DNA of 64,000 nt from Halorubrum persicum (GCF_002727125.1 NZ_NHOA01000008.1:56846-120845); one strand, 5' to 3'. Shown: positions 1-9,822, counted from the stretch's first letter. Notes: a model not told the origin generated them from the sequence alone. Numbers and translations are program-made.

Positions 1-703
1 GGCAGTACCGAACTCCTGGCCGGTCGAGCGGAAGACGAACACGTTCACCGTCAAGGCCGGCGCCGGCCCGCACGGTGAGGCGGGCGTTCCGCTCGTCGTC
101 CTGCTGCGGGACGTGCTCGGCTACGTCGACTCGACGAAGGAGGCGCGCTACGCGCTGAACAACGACTCGGTCCTCGTCAACGGGGACGCCGTCTCGGACG
201 AGCAGCGTCCGATCGGGATGTTCGACATCCTGGCGTTCCCCGAGCGCGGGGAGTTCTTCCGCGTCTTCCCCGACGAGGGCGGTCGGCTCGCGCTGACTCC
301 CGTCGACGAGGAGGCCGCCGGTAGCCGACTCGGAAAGATCACGAACAAGTCCGTCGTCCCCGGTGGCGACGCGCAGCTGACGCTCCACGACGGGACCAAC
401 GTCCTCGTGGACGCCGACACCGAGTACGACACGAAGGACTCGATCGTCGTCGACAACGAGTCGAAGGAGATCGTCGCCCACTTCGAGTACGAAGAGGGCG
501 CCCTGGTCACCGCCGTCGCCGGTCAGCACGCCGGCCGTATCGGCGAAGTGGCCGACATCGACGTGACGCTCGGCTCCGGCTCGAACACGGTCTTCGTCGG
601 CGACGACGAGGACGGCTACGAGACGGTCGAGGAGTACCTCGTCGTCATCGACGAGAACTTCACCGGCGACGACGCCGACGAGGCGGGTGATTCGGATGAG
701 TGA
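1..703 (+). CDS. rps4e: Ribosomal protein eS4 (S4e), 5' end missing
   Basis: Component of the archaeal small ribosomal subunit. The frame is open from base 2 ([20 protein letters not shown]...), so the true start lies before the window. The fragment has the S4-type RNA-binding stretch (residues equivalent to [20 protein letters not shown]), then the central eS4 domain and a C-terminal KOW-like segment ([15 protein letters not shown]). The acidic C-terminal tail ([11 protein letters not shown]) is typical of halophiles. Its stop overlaps the start of uL5, consistent with one operon. The conserved archaeal order eS4-uL5-uS14-uS8-uL6 supports the call. Confidence 0.97.
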   Translation, partial: AVPNSWPVERKTNTFTVKAGAGPHGEAGVPLVVLLRDVLGYVDSTKEARYALNNDSVLVNGDAVSDEQRPIGMFDILAFPERGEFFRVFPDEGGRLALTPVDEEAAGSRLGKITNKSVVPGGDAQLTLHDGTNVLVDADTEYDTKDSIVVDNESKEIVAHFEYEEGALVTAVAGQHAGRIGEVADIDVTLGSGSNTVFVGDDEDGYETVEEYLVVIDENFTGDDADEAGDSDE

Positions 704-1220
704 ATCCGAGAGCGCCCCCCACGAGATGCGCGAGCCGTACCTGGAGAAGGTCGTCGTCCACATGGGCGTCGGTCAGGGCGGTGAGCCGCTCGCGGACGCC
801 GAGGAGATCATCGAAGCGATCACGGGCCAGCAGTCGGTCCGGACCACTTCGAAGCGCACCATCGCCGAGTTCGGGATCCGCAAGGGCGACCCGATCGGCG
901 TCAAGGTGACGCTGCGGGACGAGGACGCACACGAGTTCCTCGCGACCGCACTCGACATCGTCGACGTCTCGCAGAGACAGTTCGACGACACCGGCAACCT
1001 GAGCTTCGGGGTCGAAGACCACACCGACTTCCCGAGCCAGGAGTACGACCCGAGCATCGGCATCTACGGCCTCGACGTGACGACGACGATCGTCCGTCCC
1101 GGCTACCGCGTGTCGAAGCGGGACAAGGCGACGGCGTCGATCCCCGCGAAACACCGGATGACCGCCGAGGACGCGGCCGCGTTCCTCGAAACGAACTTCG
1201 ACGTTGAGGTAACGGAATGA
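696..1220 (+). CDS. rpl5: Ribosomal protein uL5
   Basis: Large-subunit protein that binds 5S rRNA and the P-site tRNA. The 174-residue product carries the family motifs [20 protein letters not shown] near the N terminus and [20 protein letters not shown] in the middle, ending in a conserved acidic C terminus. ATG at 696 is preferred over GTG at 687 because it gives the usual MSESES-type start; it overlaps the eS4 stop (701-703). The stop overlaps the uS14 start (ATGA at 1217). Confidence 0.97.
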   Translation: MSESESAPHEMREPYLEKVVVHMGVGQGGEPLADAEEIIEAITGQQSVRTTSKRTIAEFGIRKGDPIGVKVTLRDEDAHEFLATALDIVDVSQRQFDDTGNLSFGVEDHTDFPSQEYDPSIGIYGLDVTTTIVRPGYRVSKRDKATASIPAKHRMTAEDAAAFLETNFDVEVTE

Positions 1221-1390
1221 GCGAAGCGAACAACGACACGGGCGAGCACGCGTCGAAACGCACCGACTCCCGGCACACCTGCCGGCGGTGCGACCGCGAG
1301 CAGGGGCTCGTCGGCAAGTACGACATTAACCTCTGCCGGCAGTGTTTCCGCGAGGTCGCCCGAGATATGGGATTCGAGAAGTACAGCTGA
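1217..1390 (+). CDS. rps14: Ribosomal protein uS14 (zinc-binding)
   Basis: A 57-residue small-subunit protein. Four cysteines in two CxxC pairs (TCRRCDRE and LCRQCFRE) form the zinc site of the zinc-containing uS14 type; the C terminus MGFEKYS is conserved. It starts at the ATG overlapping the uL5 stop (ATGA) and ends two bases before the uS8 start, as expected for translational coupling. Confidence 0.96.
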   Translation: MSEANNDTGEHASKRTDSRHTCRRCDREQGLVGKYDINLCRQCFREVARDMGFEKYS

Positions 1391-1392
1391 TC

Positions 1393-1785
1393 ATGACGGG
1401 AAACGATCCATTCACCAACGCACTGGCCGGCATGGACAACGCCGAGAGCGTTGGCCACCTGTCGTACACGGTTGAGCCCGCCTCCAACATCATCGGCTCC
1501 GTCCTCGAGGTCCTCTACGACCGCGGGTACGTCGACGGCTTCGAGTACGTCGACGACGGGAAAGCCGGGAAGTTCGAGGTCGAACTGAAAGGAGCGATCA
1601 ACGAGTGTGGCGCCGTCAAGCCCCGCTACTCCGCGGGTGCCGACGAGTTCGAGAAGTGGGAGAAGCGATACCTCCCCGCCCGTGACTACGGGACGCTCAT
1701 CGTCACGACGAGCCACGGCGTCATGAGCCACTACGAGGCCCGCGAAGCGGGTATCGGCGGCCAAGTGATCGCATACGTCTACTAA
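1393..1785 (+). CDS. rps8: Ribosomal protein uS8
   Basis: A 130-residue protein that binds 16S rRNA helix 21 in the small subunit. Archaeal uS8 features are visible: MTGNDPFTNALAGMDNAE at the N terminus and the C-terminal SHGVMSHYEAREAGIGGQVI. The ATG at 1393, two bases after the uS14 stop, gives the standard N terminus; a longer open frame upstream only overlaps uS14. The next gene starts two bases after the stop. Confidence 0.97.
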   Translation: MTGNDPFTNALAGMDNAESVGHLSYTVEPASNIIGSVLEVLYDRGYVDGFEYVDDGKAGKFEVELKGAINECGAVKPRYSAGADEFEKWEKRYLPARDYGTLIVTTSHGVMSHYEAREAGIGGQVIAYVY

Positions 1786-1787
1786 CA

Positions 1788-2321
1788 ATGAACAGAGTCG
1801 AAATTGACATTCCGGACGACGTCTCCGCCGAGACCGACCACCTCGAACTCACCGTCGAGGGTCCCAACGGGAGCGTTACGCGACGCCTCTGGTACCCCGA
1901 CGTCGAGGTCACGGTCGAAGACGGTGTCGTCGCGATCGCCTCCGAGAACGATGACGCGAAGACGAACGCCACGGTTGGCACCTTCGAGAGCCACGTCGCC
2001 AACATGATCCACGGCGTCACCGACGGCTGGGAGTACACGATGGAAGTGTACTACGCCCACTTCCCGATGCAGGTGACCGTGGAGGGTGACGAGGTCGTCA
2101 TCGAGAACTTCCTCGGCGAGCGAGCACAGCGACGCACCCCGATCCGCGGGGACACGGACGTACAGATCGACGGCGAGACGGTCACGCTTTCGGGCTCCGA
2201 CAAGGAGGCCGTCGGGCAGACCGCCGCCGACATCGAACAGCTGACGAAGGTGACCGACAAGGACACGCGCGTCTTCCAGGACGGCGTGTACATCGTCGAG
2301 AAACCCACCGGAGGTGCCTAA
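1788..2321 (+). CDS. rpl6: Ribosomal protein uL6
   Basis: A 177-residue large-subunit protein near the GTPase-associated centre. It has the double uL6 fold pattern, with MNRVEIDIPDDVSAETDHLE at the start, LTVEGPNGSVTRRLWYPDV and a second half ending in TKVTDKDTRVFQDGVYIVEK. Gene order and two-base spacing to uS8 confirm operon membership. Confidence 0.97.
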   Translation: MNRVEIDIPDDVSAETDHLELTVEGPNGSVTRRLWYPDVEVTVEDGVVAIASENDDAKTNATVGTFESHVANMIHGVTDGWEYTMEVYYAHFPMQVTVEGDEVVIENFLGERAQRRTPIRGDTDVQIDGETVTLSGSDKEAVGQTAADIEQLTKVTDKDTRVFQDGVYIVEKPTGGA

Positions 2322-2324
2322 CCA

Positions 2325-3035
2325 ATGGCCGAAGAACTGGAAGACATCAGCGGTGTCGGTCCCTCGAAGGCGGACGCCCTTCGCGCGGCCGGCTACGAGA
2401 CGGTCGAGGACGTGAAGGCCGCCTCCCAGTCGGAGCTCTCCGAGGTCGACGGCGTCGGCAACGCGCTCGCAGCGCGTATCAAGGCCGACGTCGGCGGGCT
2501 GGAGGTCGACGAGGAGGCGGACGCGGAGATCGAAGACGAGACGGACGAGGAGGAGGCAGCCGAGGGGGCCGCCGCCGACGAGGACGTCGAGACGGAGCTT
2601 CGCCCCCGCGGTCACGCCGACAAGACGCCGGAACTGGACGACGAGACCGCTCGCGCGCTCGCACAGAAGCACCGCGAGGGGAAACCGCAGTTCAACCGGC
2701 AGGATTACCACAAGAAGAAGCGCATCCCGACGTCGTGGCGCAAGCCGCGCGGCGGGCTCTCCAAGCAGCGTCGCCGCATGAAGGCGAAGGGCCCTGTCGT
2801 CGAGGCAGGGTTCCGCTCGCCGAAGGCGTCGCGCGACCTGCACCCGAGCGGCTTCGAGGAAGTCCGCGTGCACAACACGGACGACCTCGAGGGCGTCGAC
2901 GGCGACACGCAGGCGGTGCGGATCGCCTCGAAGGTCGGCGGTCGCAAGCGCGAACTGATCGAAGACGAGGCGGAGGAGCGCGGCATCCGCGTGCTGAACC
3001 CGACCTACGTCGAAGTGGAGGTCAACGATGAGTGA
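2325..3035 (+). CDS. rpl32e: Ribosomal protein eL32 with N-terminal helix-hairpin-helix extension
   Basis: A 236-residue protein, longer than eukaryotic eL32. Residues 1-55 are a helix-hairpin-helix-like region ([20 protein letters not shown] and [13 protein letters not shown]). An acidic linker (about 60-90) joins it to the eL32 core ([20 protein letters not shown], and [20 protein letters not shown]). This extension is familiar in haloarchaeal eL32. Its stop overlaps the eL19 start by eight bases. Confidence 0.96.
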   Translation: MAEELEDISGVGPSKADALRAAGYETVEDVKAASQSELSEVDGVGNALAARIKADVGGLEVDEEADAEIEDETDEEEAAEGAAADEDVETELRPRGHADKTPELDDETARALAQKHREGKPQFNRQDYHKKKRIPTSWRKPRGGLSKQRRRMKAKGPVVEAGFRSPKASRDLHPSGFEEVRVHNTDDLEGVDGDTQAVRIASKVGGRKRELIEDEAEERGIRVLNPTYVEVEVNDE

Positions 3036-3489
3036 TCTGAAGGCGCAGAAACGGCTCGCAGCGGACGAGCTCGACGTCGGCAAGGGCCGCGTCTGGCTCG
3101 ACCCCGAGGCACAGGAGGAGATCGAGGACGCCATCACGCGAGAGGACGTCCGCGAGCTCATCGACCAGGGCACCATCCGCGCGAAGGACGCGAAGACGAA
3201 CTCCCGCGGTCAGGCCCGCGAGCGAGCCGAGAAGCGCTCGTACGGCCACAAATCCGGCGCCGGTACCCGGAAGGGGAAGGCCGGCGCGCGACAGAACACG
3301 AAGGACGACTGGAAGGCCCGGATCCGCGCGCAGCGCGCCCGCCTGAAGGAACTCCGCGACGACGAGGACGTGCTCGACGCCACCGAGTACCGCACGCTCT
3401 ACAACAAGGCGAGCGGTGGCGACTTCGAGGACGTCGCGCGGCTGGAGGCGTACATCCAGACGCAGTACGGTTACGAGGTGACGGACTAA
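3028..3489 (+). CDS. rpl19e: Ribosomal protein eL19
   Basis: A 153-residue large-subunit protein. The basic central segment ([20 protein letters not shown]) and the N-terminal [20 protein letters not shown] are characteristic of eL19. It overlaps eL32 upstream, and its last stop base is the first base of the uL18 ATG. Confidence 0.96.
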   Translation: MSDLKAQKRLAADELDVGKGRVWLDPEAQEEIEDAITREDVRELIDQGTIRAKDAKTNSRGQARERAEKRSYGHKSGAGTRKGKAGARQNTKDDWKARIRAQRARLKELRDDEDVLDATEYRTLYNKASGGDFEDVARLEAYIQTQYGYEVTD

Positions 3490-4046
3490 TGGCGACAGGA
3501 CCACGATACAAGGTGCCGATGCGGCGCCGCCGCGAGGTCCGGACGGACTACCACCAGAGGTTGCGCCTGCTGAAATCGGGCAAGCCTCGCCTGGTCGCTC
3601 GGGTGAGCAACGCTCACGTCAGGGCGCAGCTGGTCACTCCCGGATCCGACGGCGACGAGACCCACGCGGCCGCCTCCAGCGAGGAGCTCGGCGAGTACGG
3701 CTGGGACGCCCCCACGGGCAACCTCCCCAGCGCGTACCTCACCGGTTACCTCGCGGGCGCCCGCGCCGTCGACGCCGGCCTCGACGAGGCCGTCCTCGAC
3801 ATCGGGCTCAACACGGCGACGCCCGGCAACAAGACGTTCGCAGTACAGGAAGGAGCGATCGACGCCGGCCTCGAGATCCCGCACAACGACGACGTGCTGG
3901 CCGACTGGTCGCGCACGCGCGGCGAGCACATCGCCGCGTACGCCGAGCAGCTCGACGAGCCGCTGTACAGCGGCGATTTCGACGCCGCCGACTTACCCGA
4001 GCACTTCGACGACGTGCTCGCCACAATCCAGGAGGACCATGAGTAG
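3489..4046 (+). CDS. rpl18: Ribosomal protein uL18
   Basis: A 185-residue 5S-rRNA-binding protein of the large subunit. The N terminus [20 protein letters not shown] and the central [20 protein letters not shown] are archaeal uL18 signatures. It overlaps eL19 by one base and uS5 by eight. Confidence 0.97.
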   Translation: MATGPRYKVPMRRRREVRTDYHQRLRLLKSGKPRLVARVSNAHVRAQLVTPGSDGDETHAAASSEELGEYGWDAPTGNLPSAYLTGYLAGARAVDAGLDEAVLDIGLNTATPGNKTFAVQEGAIDAGLEIPHNDDVLADWSRTRGEHIAAYAEQLDEPLYSGDFDAADLPEHFDDVLATIQEDHE

Positions 4047-4686
4047 ACACAACGACGGCTGGGAACCGCGGACGCGACTCGGCCGCAAGGTACAGGACGG
4101 CGACATCTCGTCGATGGAACAGGCGCTCGACTCCGGTCTCCCCATGAAGGAGGCCGAGATCGTCGACCAGCTCCTCCCGGGGCTGGAAGACGAGGTGCTG
4201 GACATCAACATGGTCCAGCGCATGACCGACTCCGGCCGCCGCGTGAAGTTCCGCTGCGTGGTCGCCGTGGGCAACCGCGACGGCTACCTCGGCTACGCGC
4301 AGGCCCGGGACGACCAGGTCGGCGGCGCCATCCAGAAGGCGATCGACGTGGCGAAGCTGAACATCATCAAGGTCGACCGTGGCTCCGGGTCCTGGGAGGA
4401 CCAGCCCGGCGGCACGAACTCCCTCACCCGCAAGGCCGAGGGGAAGGCCGGCTCCGTCACCGTCGAGATCCAGCCCGCCCCGCAGGGGCTCGGGCTGGCC
4501 GCGGCGGAGACGGTCCGGAACATCCTGGAGCTCGCCGGCGTCGAGGACGCCTGGACGAACTCCGACGGCAACACCCGCACGACCGTGAACCTCGCGAAGG
4601 CGACGTTCAACGCGCTGGAGAACGCGGCGCAGTCCCGCACTCCGCAGCACGCGCGTGAAGTCCACTACGACGAGGTGAGCGAGTGA
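4039..4686 (+). CDS. rps5: Ribosomal protein uS5
   Basis: A 215-residue small-subunit protein. The S5 dsRNA-binding-like domain spans roughly residues 55-120 ([40 protein letters not shown]), and the C-terminal domain carries [20 protein letters not shown]. The start overlaps the uL18 stop and the stop overlaps the uL30 ATG (ATGA). Confidence 0.97.
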   Translation: MSRHNDGWEPRTRLGRKVQDGDISSMEQALDSGLPMKEAEIVDQLLPGLEDEVLDINMVQRMTDSGRRVKFRCVVAVGNRDGYLGYAQARDDQVGGAIQKAIDVAKLNIIKVDRGSGSWEDQPGGTNSLTRKAEGKAGSVTVEIQPAPQGLGLAAAETVRNILELAGVEDAWTNSDGNTRTTVNLAKATFNALENAAQSRTPQHAREVHYDEVSE

Positions 4687-5150
4687 TGCAAGCGATCGTG
4701 CAGCTCCGCGGCGACGTGAATCTCGAGTACGGCGTCGAGGACACCCTCGACATGCTGAACATCGGGCGCGTCAACCACGCGACGTTCGTCCCCGAGACGG
4801 AGTCGTACCGCGGCATGATCACCAAGGTGAACGACGTCGTGGCGTTCGGGGAACCGAGCGTCGAGGCGGTCGCGTCCACTATCGCGCGACGCGGCGAGCC
4901 CTTGGAGGGCTCGGCCGACATCGACGACGAGTGGATCGACGACAACACCGACTACGCCGATCTCGAGGCGCTGGCCGAGGCGCTCGTCGACGAGGAGACG
5001 ACCCTGCGCGATCAGGGCCTCTCGCCGACGCTCCGGCTCCACGCCCCCCGCGGCGGTCACGAGGGAATCAAGCACCCCGTGATCGAGGGCGGCGAACTCG
5101 GAAAACACAGCACTGAGGAGATCGACGGTCTCCTGGAGGCGATGCGATGA
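4683..5150 (+). CDS. rpl30: Ribosomal protein uL30
   Basis: A 155-residue archaeal-length uL30. [20 protein letters not shown] and [20 protein letters not shown] are family signatures; the C-terminal half is the archaeal extension. ATGA overlaps occur on both sides (uS5 and uL15). Confidence 0.97.
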   Translation: MMQAIVQLRGDVNLEYGVEDTLDMLNIGRVNHATFVPETESYRGMITKVNDVVAFGEPSVEAVASTIARRGEPLEGSADIDDEWIDDNTDYADLEALAEALVDEETTLRDQGLSPTLRLHAPRGGHEGIKHPVIEGGELGKHSTEEIDGLLEAMR

Positions 5151-5644
5151 CGAGCAAGAAACGTCGACAGCGCGGCTCCCGAACGCACGGCGGCGGAACG
5201 CACAAGAACCGGCGCGGCGCCGGTCACCGCGGCGGTCGCGGTGCGGCCGGCCGCGCGAAACACGAGTACCACAACTACCCGCCGCTCGGGAAGTACGGCT
5301 TCAAGCGACCCGAGGGGACGCAGACCGAGGTCCTCGAAGTGAAGGTCCAGAAGCTCGACGAGGACGCGGCGCTGTACGCCGCGGACGACCTCGCCGAGGA
5401 AGACGGCGACGCGTACGTCATCGACGCGCGCGACGTCGTCGAGGACGGTCACGAGGCAGACGTCGTGAAGGTGCTCGGTGGCGGTCAGGTTCGGAGTGAG
5501 CTCCGCGTCACGGCCGATGCGTTCACCGCCGGCGCGGTCGAACTCATCGAGGAGGCCGGCGGCGAGGCGACGCTCTCCGAGCGCGCCGAGGAGGCCGCTG
5601 ACGAACCGGAAAACACTTCCGACGACGAGGACGACGAGGCGTAA
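5147..5644 (+). CDS. rpl15: Ribosomal protein uL15
   Basis: A 165-residue large-subunit protein. The basic glycine-rich N terminus (RGSRTHGGGTHKNRRGAGHR) is diagnostic. The C terminus ends in a long acidic tail (ENTSDDEDDEA). It sits between uL30 (four-base overlap) and secY (three-base gap), the usual archaeal arrangement. Confidence 0.97.
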   Translation: MTSKKRRQRGSRTHGGGTHKNRRGAGHRGGRGAAGRAKHEYHNYPPLGKYGFKRPEGTQTEVLEVKVQKLDEDAALYAADDLAEEDGDAYVIDARDVVEDGHEADVVKVLGGGQVRSELRVTADAFTAGAVELIEEAGGEATLSERAEEAADEPENTSDDEDDEA

Positions 5645-5647
5645 CCA

Positions 5648-7123
5648 ATGAGTTGGAAGGAGGTCGCTGAACCGCTGCTCACGCGGATGCCCGTCGTGGA
5701 GCGACCCACAGGTCACGTTCCGTTCAAACGGAAGCTCATGTGGACGGCCGGCATCCTGGTCGTCTACTTCTTCCTGACCAACATCAACCCGTACGGGTTG
5801 GCAGTGGGCCAGGGGTCTGACTTCTTCGGGCAGTTCCGATCGGTGCTCGCCGGGTCGTCCGGTTCGTTGTTGCAGGTCGGTATCGGGCCAATCGTCACGG
5901 CGTCCATCGTCCTCCAGCTGTTGGGCGGTGCGAACCTGCTCGGACTCGACACCGACGACCCGCGCGACCAGGTCCTCTACCAGGGCCTCCAGAAGCTGCT
6001 GGTGGTCATCGTCACGGCGCTGACGGCAGCGCCGATGGTGTTCACCGGTGAGTTCCTCCCCGAGGATCCGGCCGTCGCGCAGGCGCTCGGCATCGGGGCG
6101 TTCGGCGTCGAAGCGCTGATCTTCGTGCAGATCTTCATCGGCGGCGTCCTCCTTCTGTTCATGGACGAGATCGTGAGCAAGTGGGGCGTCGGCTCCGGTG
6201 TCGGGCTGTTCATCATCGCGGCCGTGAGCCAGCAGATCGTCGGCGGGTTCTTCAGCTTCTCGGCGCTCGGCGCGTCCGGGTTCTTCGCGAGCTGGTACGG
6301 CATCATCGTCGGTGACGTGCCGGTGTCGCTCTCGCCGTTCACGGCGGAGGGGCTCCAGAACCTGCTGTTCGATCCGGGGAACATCTTGGCGCTTTTCACC
6401 ACGCTGTTCATCTTCGGGATCGTCGTGTACGCGGAGTCGGTCCGCGTCGAGATCCCGCTGTCACACGCGCGGGTGAAGGGCGCTCGCGGACGCTTCCCGG
6501 TGAAGCTCATCTACGCGTCCGTCCTGCCGATGATCCTCGTTCGCGCGCTGCAGGCGAACATCCAGTTCGTCGGCCAGCTCCTCTCCTCGCAGTGGGCGGG
6601 GATGCCGGGGTGGCTCGGCGTGTACAGCGATCAGGGCCAGCCCATCTCCGGGCTGTTCTACTACCTGAACCCGATCCAGGCTCGCACGGACTGGATGTGG
6701 TTCCTCGGTGAGATTCCGGCGTCGGTCGAGCCGTGGATGATCGCGGTTCGACTGCTCATCGACCTCACCTTCATGGTCGTCGGCGGAGCGATATTCGCCA
6801 TCTTCTGGGTCGAAACCACCGGCATGGGCCCGGAGGCGACGGCGAAGCAGATCCAGAACTCCGGGATGCAGATCCCCGGATTCCGCCGGAACCCGCAGGT
6901 CGTCGAGAAGGTCATGGAACGGTACATCCCGCAGGTGACCGTCATCGGCGGCGCCCTCGTCGGGCTGCTCGCCGTCATGGCGAACCTGCTCGGCACCATC
7001 GGCCAGGTCTCCGGAACCGGGCTGCTGCTCGCGGTCTCCATCACGTACAAGCTGTACGAGGAGATCGCGGAGGAGCAGCTGATGGAGATGCACCCGATGA
7101 TGCGCCAGATGTTCGGCGAATAG
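5648..7123 (+). CDS. secY: Preprotein translocase subunit SecY, 3' end remodelled by integration
   Basis: Central pore of the Sec translocon in the cytoplasmic membrane. The 491-residue length and about ten hydrophobic segments fit archaeal SecY. Recognisable parts are the N-terminal MSWKEVAEPLLTRMPVVERP, the first membrane segment (LMWTAGILVVYFFLTNINPY) and the cytosolic loop with RVEIPLSHARVKGARGRFPV. The C terminus reads MMRQMFGE-stop. The DNA for MMRQMFG is repeated at the far end of the island, and the other two copies there continue as Asn-Glu-stop. The present last codon therefore probably comes from the integrated element. The protein is otherwise intact. Confidence 0.97.
   Translation: MSWKEVAEPLLTRMPVVERPTGHVPFKRKLMWTAGILVVYFFLTNINPYGLAVGQGSDFFGQFRSVLAGSSGSLLQVGIGPIVTASIVLQLLGGANLLGLDTDDPRDQVLYQGLQKLLVVIVTALTAAPMVFTGEFLPEDPAVAQALGIGAFGVEALIFVQIFIGGVLLLFMDEIVSKWGVGSGVGLFIIAAVSQQIVGGFFSFSALGASGFFASWYGIIVGDVPVSLSPFTAEGLQNLLFDPGNILALFTTLFIFGIVVYAESVRVEIPLSHARVKGARGRFPVKLIYASVLPMILVRALQANIQFVGQLLSSQWAGMPGWLGVYSDQGQPISGLFYYLNPIQARTDWMWFLGEIPASVEPWMIAVRLLIDLTFMVVGGAIFAIFWVETTGMGPEATAKQIQNSGMQIPGFRRNPQVVEKVMERYIPQVTVIGGALVGLLAVMANLLGTIGQVSGTGLLLAVSITYKLYEEIAEEQLMEMHPMMRQMFGE
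7097..7117 (+). other. Attachment site copy 1 (att, integrase side), inside the secY 3' end
   Basis: Twenty-one bases ending in TGCGCCAGATGTTCGGC are identical to 57490-57510. The tyrosine-integrase operon begins 59 bases further on. Everything between the two copies has a different base composition from the flanks. This marks the left junction of the integrated element. Confidence 0.88.
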
Positions 7124-7145
7124 GGACCACAATGTGTCCCCAGCG

Positions 7146-7154
7146 TTTATTTAG
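7146..7154 (+). promoter_or_regulatory. TATA box of the integrase operon
   Basis: TTTATTTAG lies 22-30 bases before the ATG at 7176, the distance of a haloarchaeal leaderless promoter. It is inside the element, 29 bases past the att core, so the operon keeps its promoter after integration or excision. Confidence 0.55.
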
Positions 7155-7175
7155 TGAGTCCGTGTAGCCGCCGGT

Positions 7176-7796
7176 ATGCCAGATGGGGCTCACAAGAAGG
7201 TCAAACTCAACGTGAGAGTCACTTCCAGTAAGAAAGAGGAGTGGCTGGACAGTTTGAATGATGATGAAAACCTTTCATCACTCGTTCGTCGTGCGGTCGA
7301 CAGGGAGATTAATAACGAGTATATCCCAAAGAAAGCGATCAATAATCTCTCTGGGAATACTGGCCAGGCCGACGTTGATCTCTCACCACTTCTGGATCAA
7401 ATCGATGATCTCCAACGCTCCGTGACCTCTGTTGAAAACAAGATCGATACGATCTCTGTGGCTCAAGCAGACGAGGGAGAGGACGAAGACATAGAAGAAC
7501 TCGCTATGGATCTTCTCCCCCGCCTTCCTACATACCCTAATGATATTCCCAACGATGTACTCGAAGGTATGGGTGGGATTGGTGAACGAAGTCCACGAGA
7601 ATTTATTTTGTACATAATGGAAGCACGCCAAGAAATCTCCCATCTCTCTATTGACGGGAGTGCTCAAAGGTTCTCATCCGAAATAAGGGAGCCAACATAC
7701 CTCGTCAAAGAGGCACTCTGCTATCTCGAAAACAACACGACAGAGAACGTGCACAGCGCAATCATTGATGGTACCCGTCACTGGATGCGACTATGA
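7176..7796 (+). CDS. Integrase-associated putative DNA-binding protein
   Basis: A 206-residue protein with no assigned function. Residues 8-45 (KVKLNVRVTSSKKEEWLDSL, then SLVRRAVDREI) look like a ribbon-helix-helix DNA-binding segment. A helical middle (PLLDQIDDLQRSVTSVENKI) is probably a short coiled coil. The C-terminal half is an acidic helical domain. Its stop overlaps the integrase start (ATGA at 7793), so the two are co-translated. By position it could help integrase act, control direction (excisionase role), or repress the operon; that is inference. Confidence 0.7.
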   Translation: MPDGAHKKVKLNVRVTSSKKEEWLDSLNDDENLSSLVRRAVDREINNEYIPKKAINNLSGNTGQADVDLSPLLDQIDDLQRSVTSVENKIDTISVAQADEGEDEDIEELAMDLLPRLPTYPNDIPNDVLEGMGGIGERSPREFILYIMEARQEISHLSIDGSAQRFSSEIREPTYLVKEALCYLENNTTENVHSAIIDGTRHWMRL

Positions 7797-8917
7797 GAAA
7801 CGACAAAGGCCAGTACGCGAGTCCCGCAGATAAACAGATTTCGGGGGAAATGGAAGAGCTACTCGGACGTTACCTCGAAAGCTTACGGGAGCAAAAAGAC
7901 CGGACAAAGGATTCGACGGTCAATACACGTCGGCGTGAAGTACGATACTGGTTAGCCTTCTGCGAATCGAACGACATCGACCCCCTTGCTGCCACTACCG
8001 AGGATGTCAGAGGGTATATCCAATTGAATTCTAATCTGGCCGATACGACTGTTGGTTCGTACTATCGGTCAGTACAATCGTTTTACAGCATCGTTGCGAA
8101 TGACGCCAGAGACGATCAGCTTGAGCTCGTTAATGGACATCCTTGTGAGGATAGTAATACGATTGATCTGAAGGATGATTATAACATCTATGAAAATAAA
8201 GCCGAGTACAAGATCCAGCATGACCTCACTGCGAGCAATAGTGATGAATTGCGGGAAGGTACGAGTGAGGTTCTAGCACTCAAGCCGGAACAGGTGGAGT
8301 CTCTGTTTGATGCCGTCCCGGGGAAAACGCCTCAAGCAAAGCTTCGAAACGAGATCGCCGTCCGGTTAAACTGGTATACCGGATGTCGTAGTGTGGAACT
8401 GTCGCGCCTAAAGATTGAGAATATCGACTGGGAAGAATGCAGTATTGATGTTAGGAGCGCAAAATTAAGCGTGAAAGAAAACAGCGGATTGATTCGGCGC
8501 GATGTGTACTTCCCAGAGGAGTTCAGGTTCCAGTTAAAACGGTGGTGTGAAAGAATCCGGCACGCATTTTCGGCAGAAGCTAAGCCGGATTCTGGGAATA
8601 TCCTCGTCACAACTCATAACGATGAGATGTCTGGTCCACAGATCAATGATGTCGTCAAGAAAGCAGCTCGGAACGCAGAGGTCCAGCGACCGCTACGCCC
8701 GCCTAATCCTGATCCAGATGACGAAGTCAAAGAGTGGTTTGTAACCACCCATCGTATCCGGCGATCTGCGATTTCACACTGGGTGAACGATTGTGAGTCA
8801 TTGGGTCTTCACCAGGTGAGAAGAATCGCCGGTCATGCTCGTATTGAGCAGACGATGGAATATGTTGAGGATGACGATGAACAGATAGCAGTAGACTATC
8901 AGAAGGCGATGCGGTGA
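7793..8917 (+). CDS. Tyrosine recombinase/integrase of the island
   Basis: A 374-residue site-specific recombinase. The N-terminal SAM-like core-binding domain is at about residues 20-115 (NTRRREVRYWLAFCESNDID). In the catalytic domain the arginine is in YTGCRSVELSRL (about residue 197), followed by the HRIRRSAISHW box (about 319-328), the histidine of IAGHARIEQT (about 347) and the tyrosine nucleophile in TMEYVEDD (about 357). All R-HxxR-H-Y elements are present, so it looks active. Its position next to the att copy in secY makes it the enzyme that integrated the element. Confidence 0.9.
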   Translation: MRNDKGQYASPADKQISGEMEELLGRYLESLREQKDRTKDSTVNTRRREVRYWLAFCESNDIDPLAATTEDVRGYIQLNSNLADTTVGSYYRSVQSFYSIVANDARDDQLELVNGHPCEDSNTIDLKDDYNIYENKAEYKIQHDLTASNSDELREGTSEVLALKPEQVESLFDAVPGKTPQAKLRNEIAVRLNWYTGCRSVELSRLKIENIDWEECSIDVRSAKLSVKENSGLIRRDVYFPEEFRFQLKRWCERIRHAFSAEAKPDSGNILVTTHNDEMSGPQINDVVKKAARNAEVQRPLRPPNPDPDDEVKEWFVTTHRIRRSAISHWVNDCESLGLHQVRRIAGHARIEQTMEYVEDDDEQIAVDYQKAMR

Positions 8918-9396
8918 ACCGCCTCGGGGTCAAGCCCCAAGGCACTCGGCCTGTTCCGCCTGTAGACCTCGACCCTGTCGAACTGGAAGAACTTGACGAC
9001 GACGAGAATCTTCGTCAACTAGCACGTAATAGTATCTATACGTGGGAGTTTACGAACCGTCCCGGAGACCCGATTCATCCACGTCACCAGTCCGGGTACC
9101 TACCAACTACGGATACCAGTCACGCTGAGGTCAGGGATGGCTCTACAGGTCCAGTCGTTCGTTCCGGATCAGGAGTAGCGTACTCGCTGGCTTCAGTAGC
9201 GTCAGAACCGGCTAATGGCTTATTGAACCAGCAGGGTGTCGATTGTGATGGCGTACAGCGATCGCTACTGATTACTCCACGTAAGTGCCTCAACGGTTGG
9301 AAATTCGTGCTTCGCTGTCTGAGGTGGGTTGTAGTACCGGGATTCGATCTCGTAGTAGCCGAATTCAGGTGGGATCCGGGCACACGCTCGTGCTAA
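8914..9396 (+). CDS. Possible short protein downstream of integrase (uncertain)
   Basis: An open frame beginning with a GTG that overlaps the integrase stop. The first 70 or so residues have haloarchaeal-like acidic composition (PVELEELDDDENLRQLARNS) and may be a real small gene. The last part overlaps the 3' end of the opposite-strand PIN-like gene by about 130 bases and reads like non-coding sequence. No family is recognised; the real gene may end earlier through a frameshift. Confidence 0.3.
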   Translation: MNRLGVKPQGTRPVPPVDLDPVELEELDDDENLRQLARNSIYTWEFTNRPGDPIHPRHQSGYLPTTDTSHAEVRDGSTGPVVRSGSGVAYSLASVASEPANGLLNQQGVDCDGVQRSLLITPRKCLNGWKFVLRCLRWVVVPGFDLVVAEFRWDPGTRSC

Positions 9397-9822
9397 TCGT
9401 TCATCCGCTGTGTGAGTGATAACACGGATTCGAGCGTTCTGCTCAAACAACCGGACCGCTAACGCAACTACCGACGCGTCCCGCCAGTTATTCGTTACTG
9501 GATACTTGCTCTGCTGGTTCAGGAATTCGTCTGTAAGATGTTGCGCCTGTTCGACTGGATTAGTGACTGATTCAAACGCATCATCTCGATTCCCAACGAG
9601 TGGTATCGCAACCCGAATCCATCCGTCTTCAACGCCGTCATCAAGATAGGGATTCACCGGCGGCTCCGCCCCGTAGTCCGTCAGTTCACGGTAAATGGGC
9701 GATGGAACCCACAGTTCTGTTCCAGCCTGTTCAACCGCGTCCTTGAGCGACTGGACGTGTGGACTCGAAGATTGCCCCAGACTGCGAAAAATCACCGTAT
9801 CTACGATATTTGCCGTGTACAT
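9265..9822 (-). CDS. PIN-like nuclease/toxin candidate
   Basis: A 185-residue protein. Features suggesting a PIN-type fold are an N-terminal conserved Asp (YTANIVDTVIFRSLG), a central acidic patch and a late WRDASVVALAVRLFEQN / IRVITHTADERLARA segment like the last acidic motif of PIN nucleases. It starts where the upstream HTH gene stops (start 9822, stop 9823), so the two form an operon. A regulator next to a PIN-like protein is a common haloarchaeal toxin-antitoxin or defence arrangement. The assignment is by pattern only. Confidence 0.55.
   Translation of the reverse strand: MYTANIVDTVIFRSLGQSSSPHVQSLKDAVEQAGTELWVPSPIYRELTDYGAEPPVNPYLDDGVEDGWIRVAIPLVGNRDDAFESVTNPVEQAQHLTDEFLNQQSKYPVTNNWRDASVVALAVRLFEQNARIRVITHTADERLARACARIPPEFGYYEIESRYYNPPQTAKHEFPTVEALTWSNQ

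Noticed and set aside
901..1788. Minus-strand open frame under uL5-uS8
   Set aside because: Shadow frame crossing three ribosomal genes; C-terminal part is Arg/Ser low-complexity.
1782..3176. Long minus-strand open frame under uL6-eL32-eL19
   Set aside because: Shadow of ribosomal protein genes in high-GC DNA.
7097..7117. tRNA gene as integration target
   Set aside because: No tRNA-like cloverleaf at any of the three att copies; the duplicated sequence is the secY coding end.
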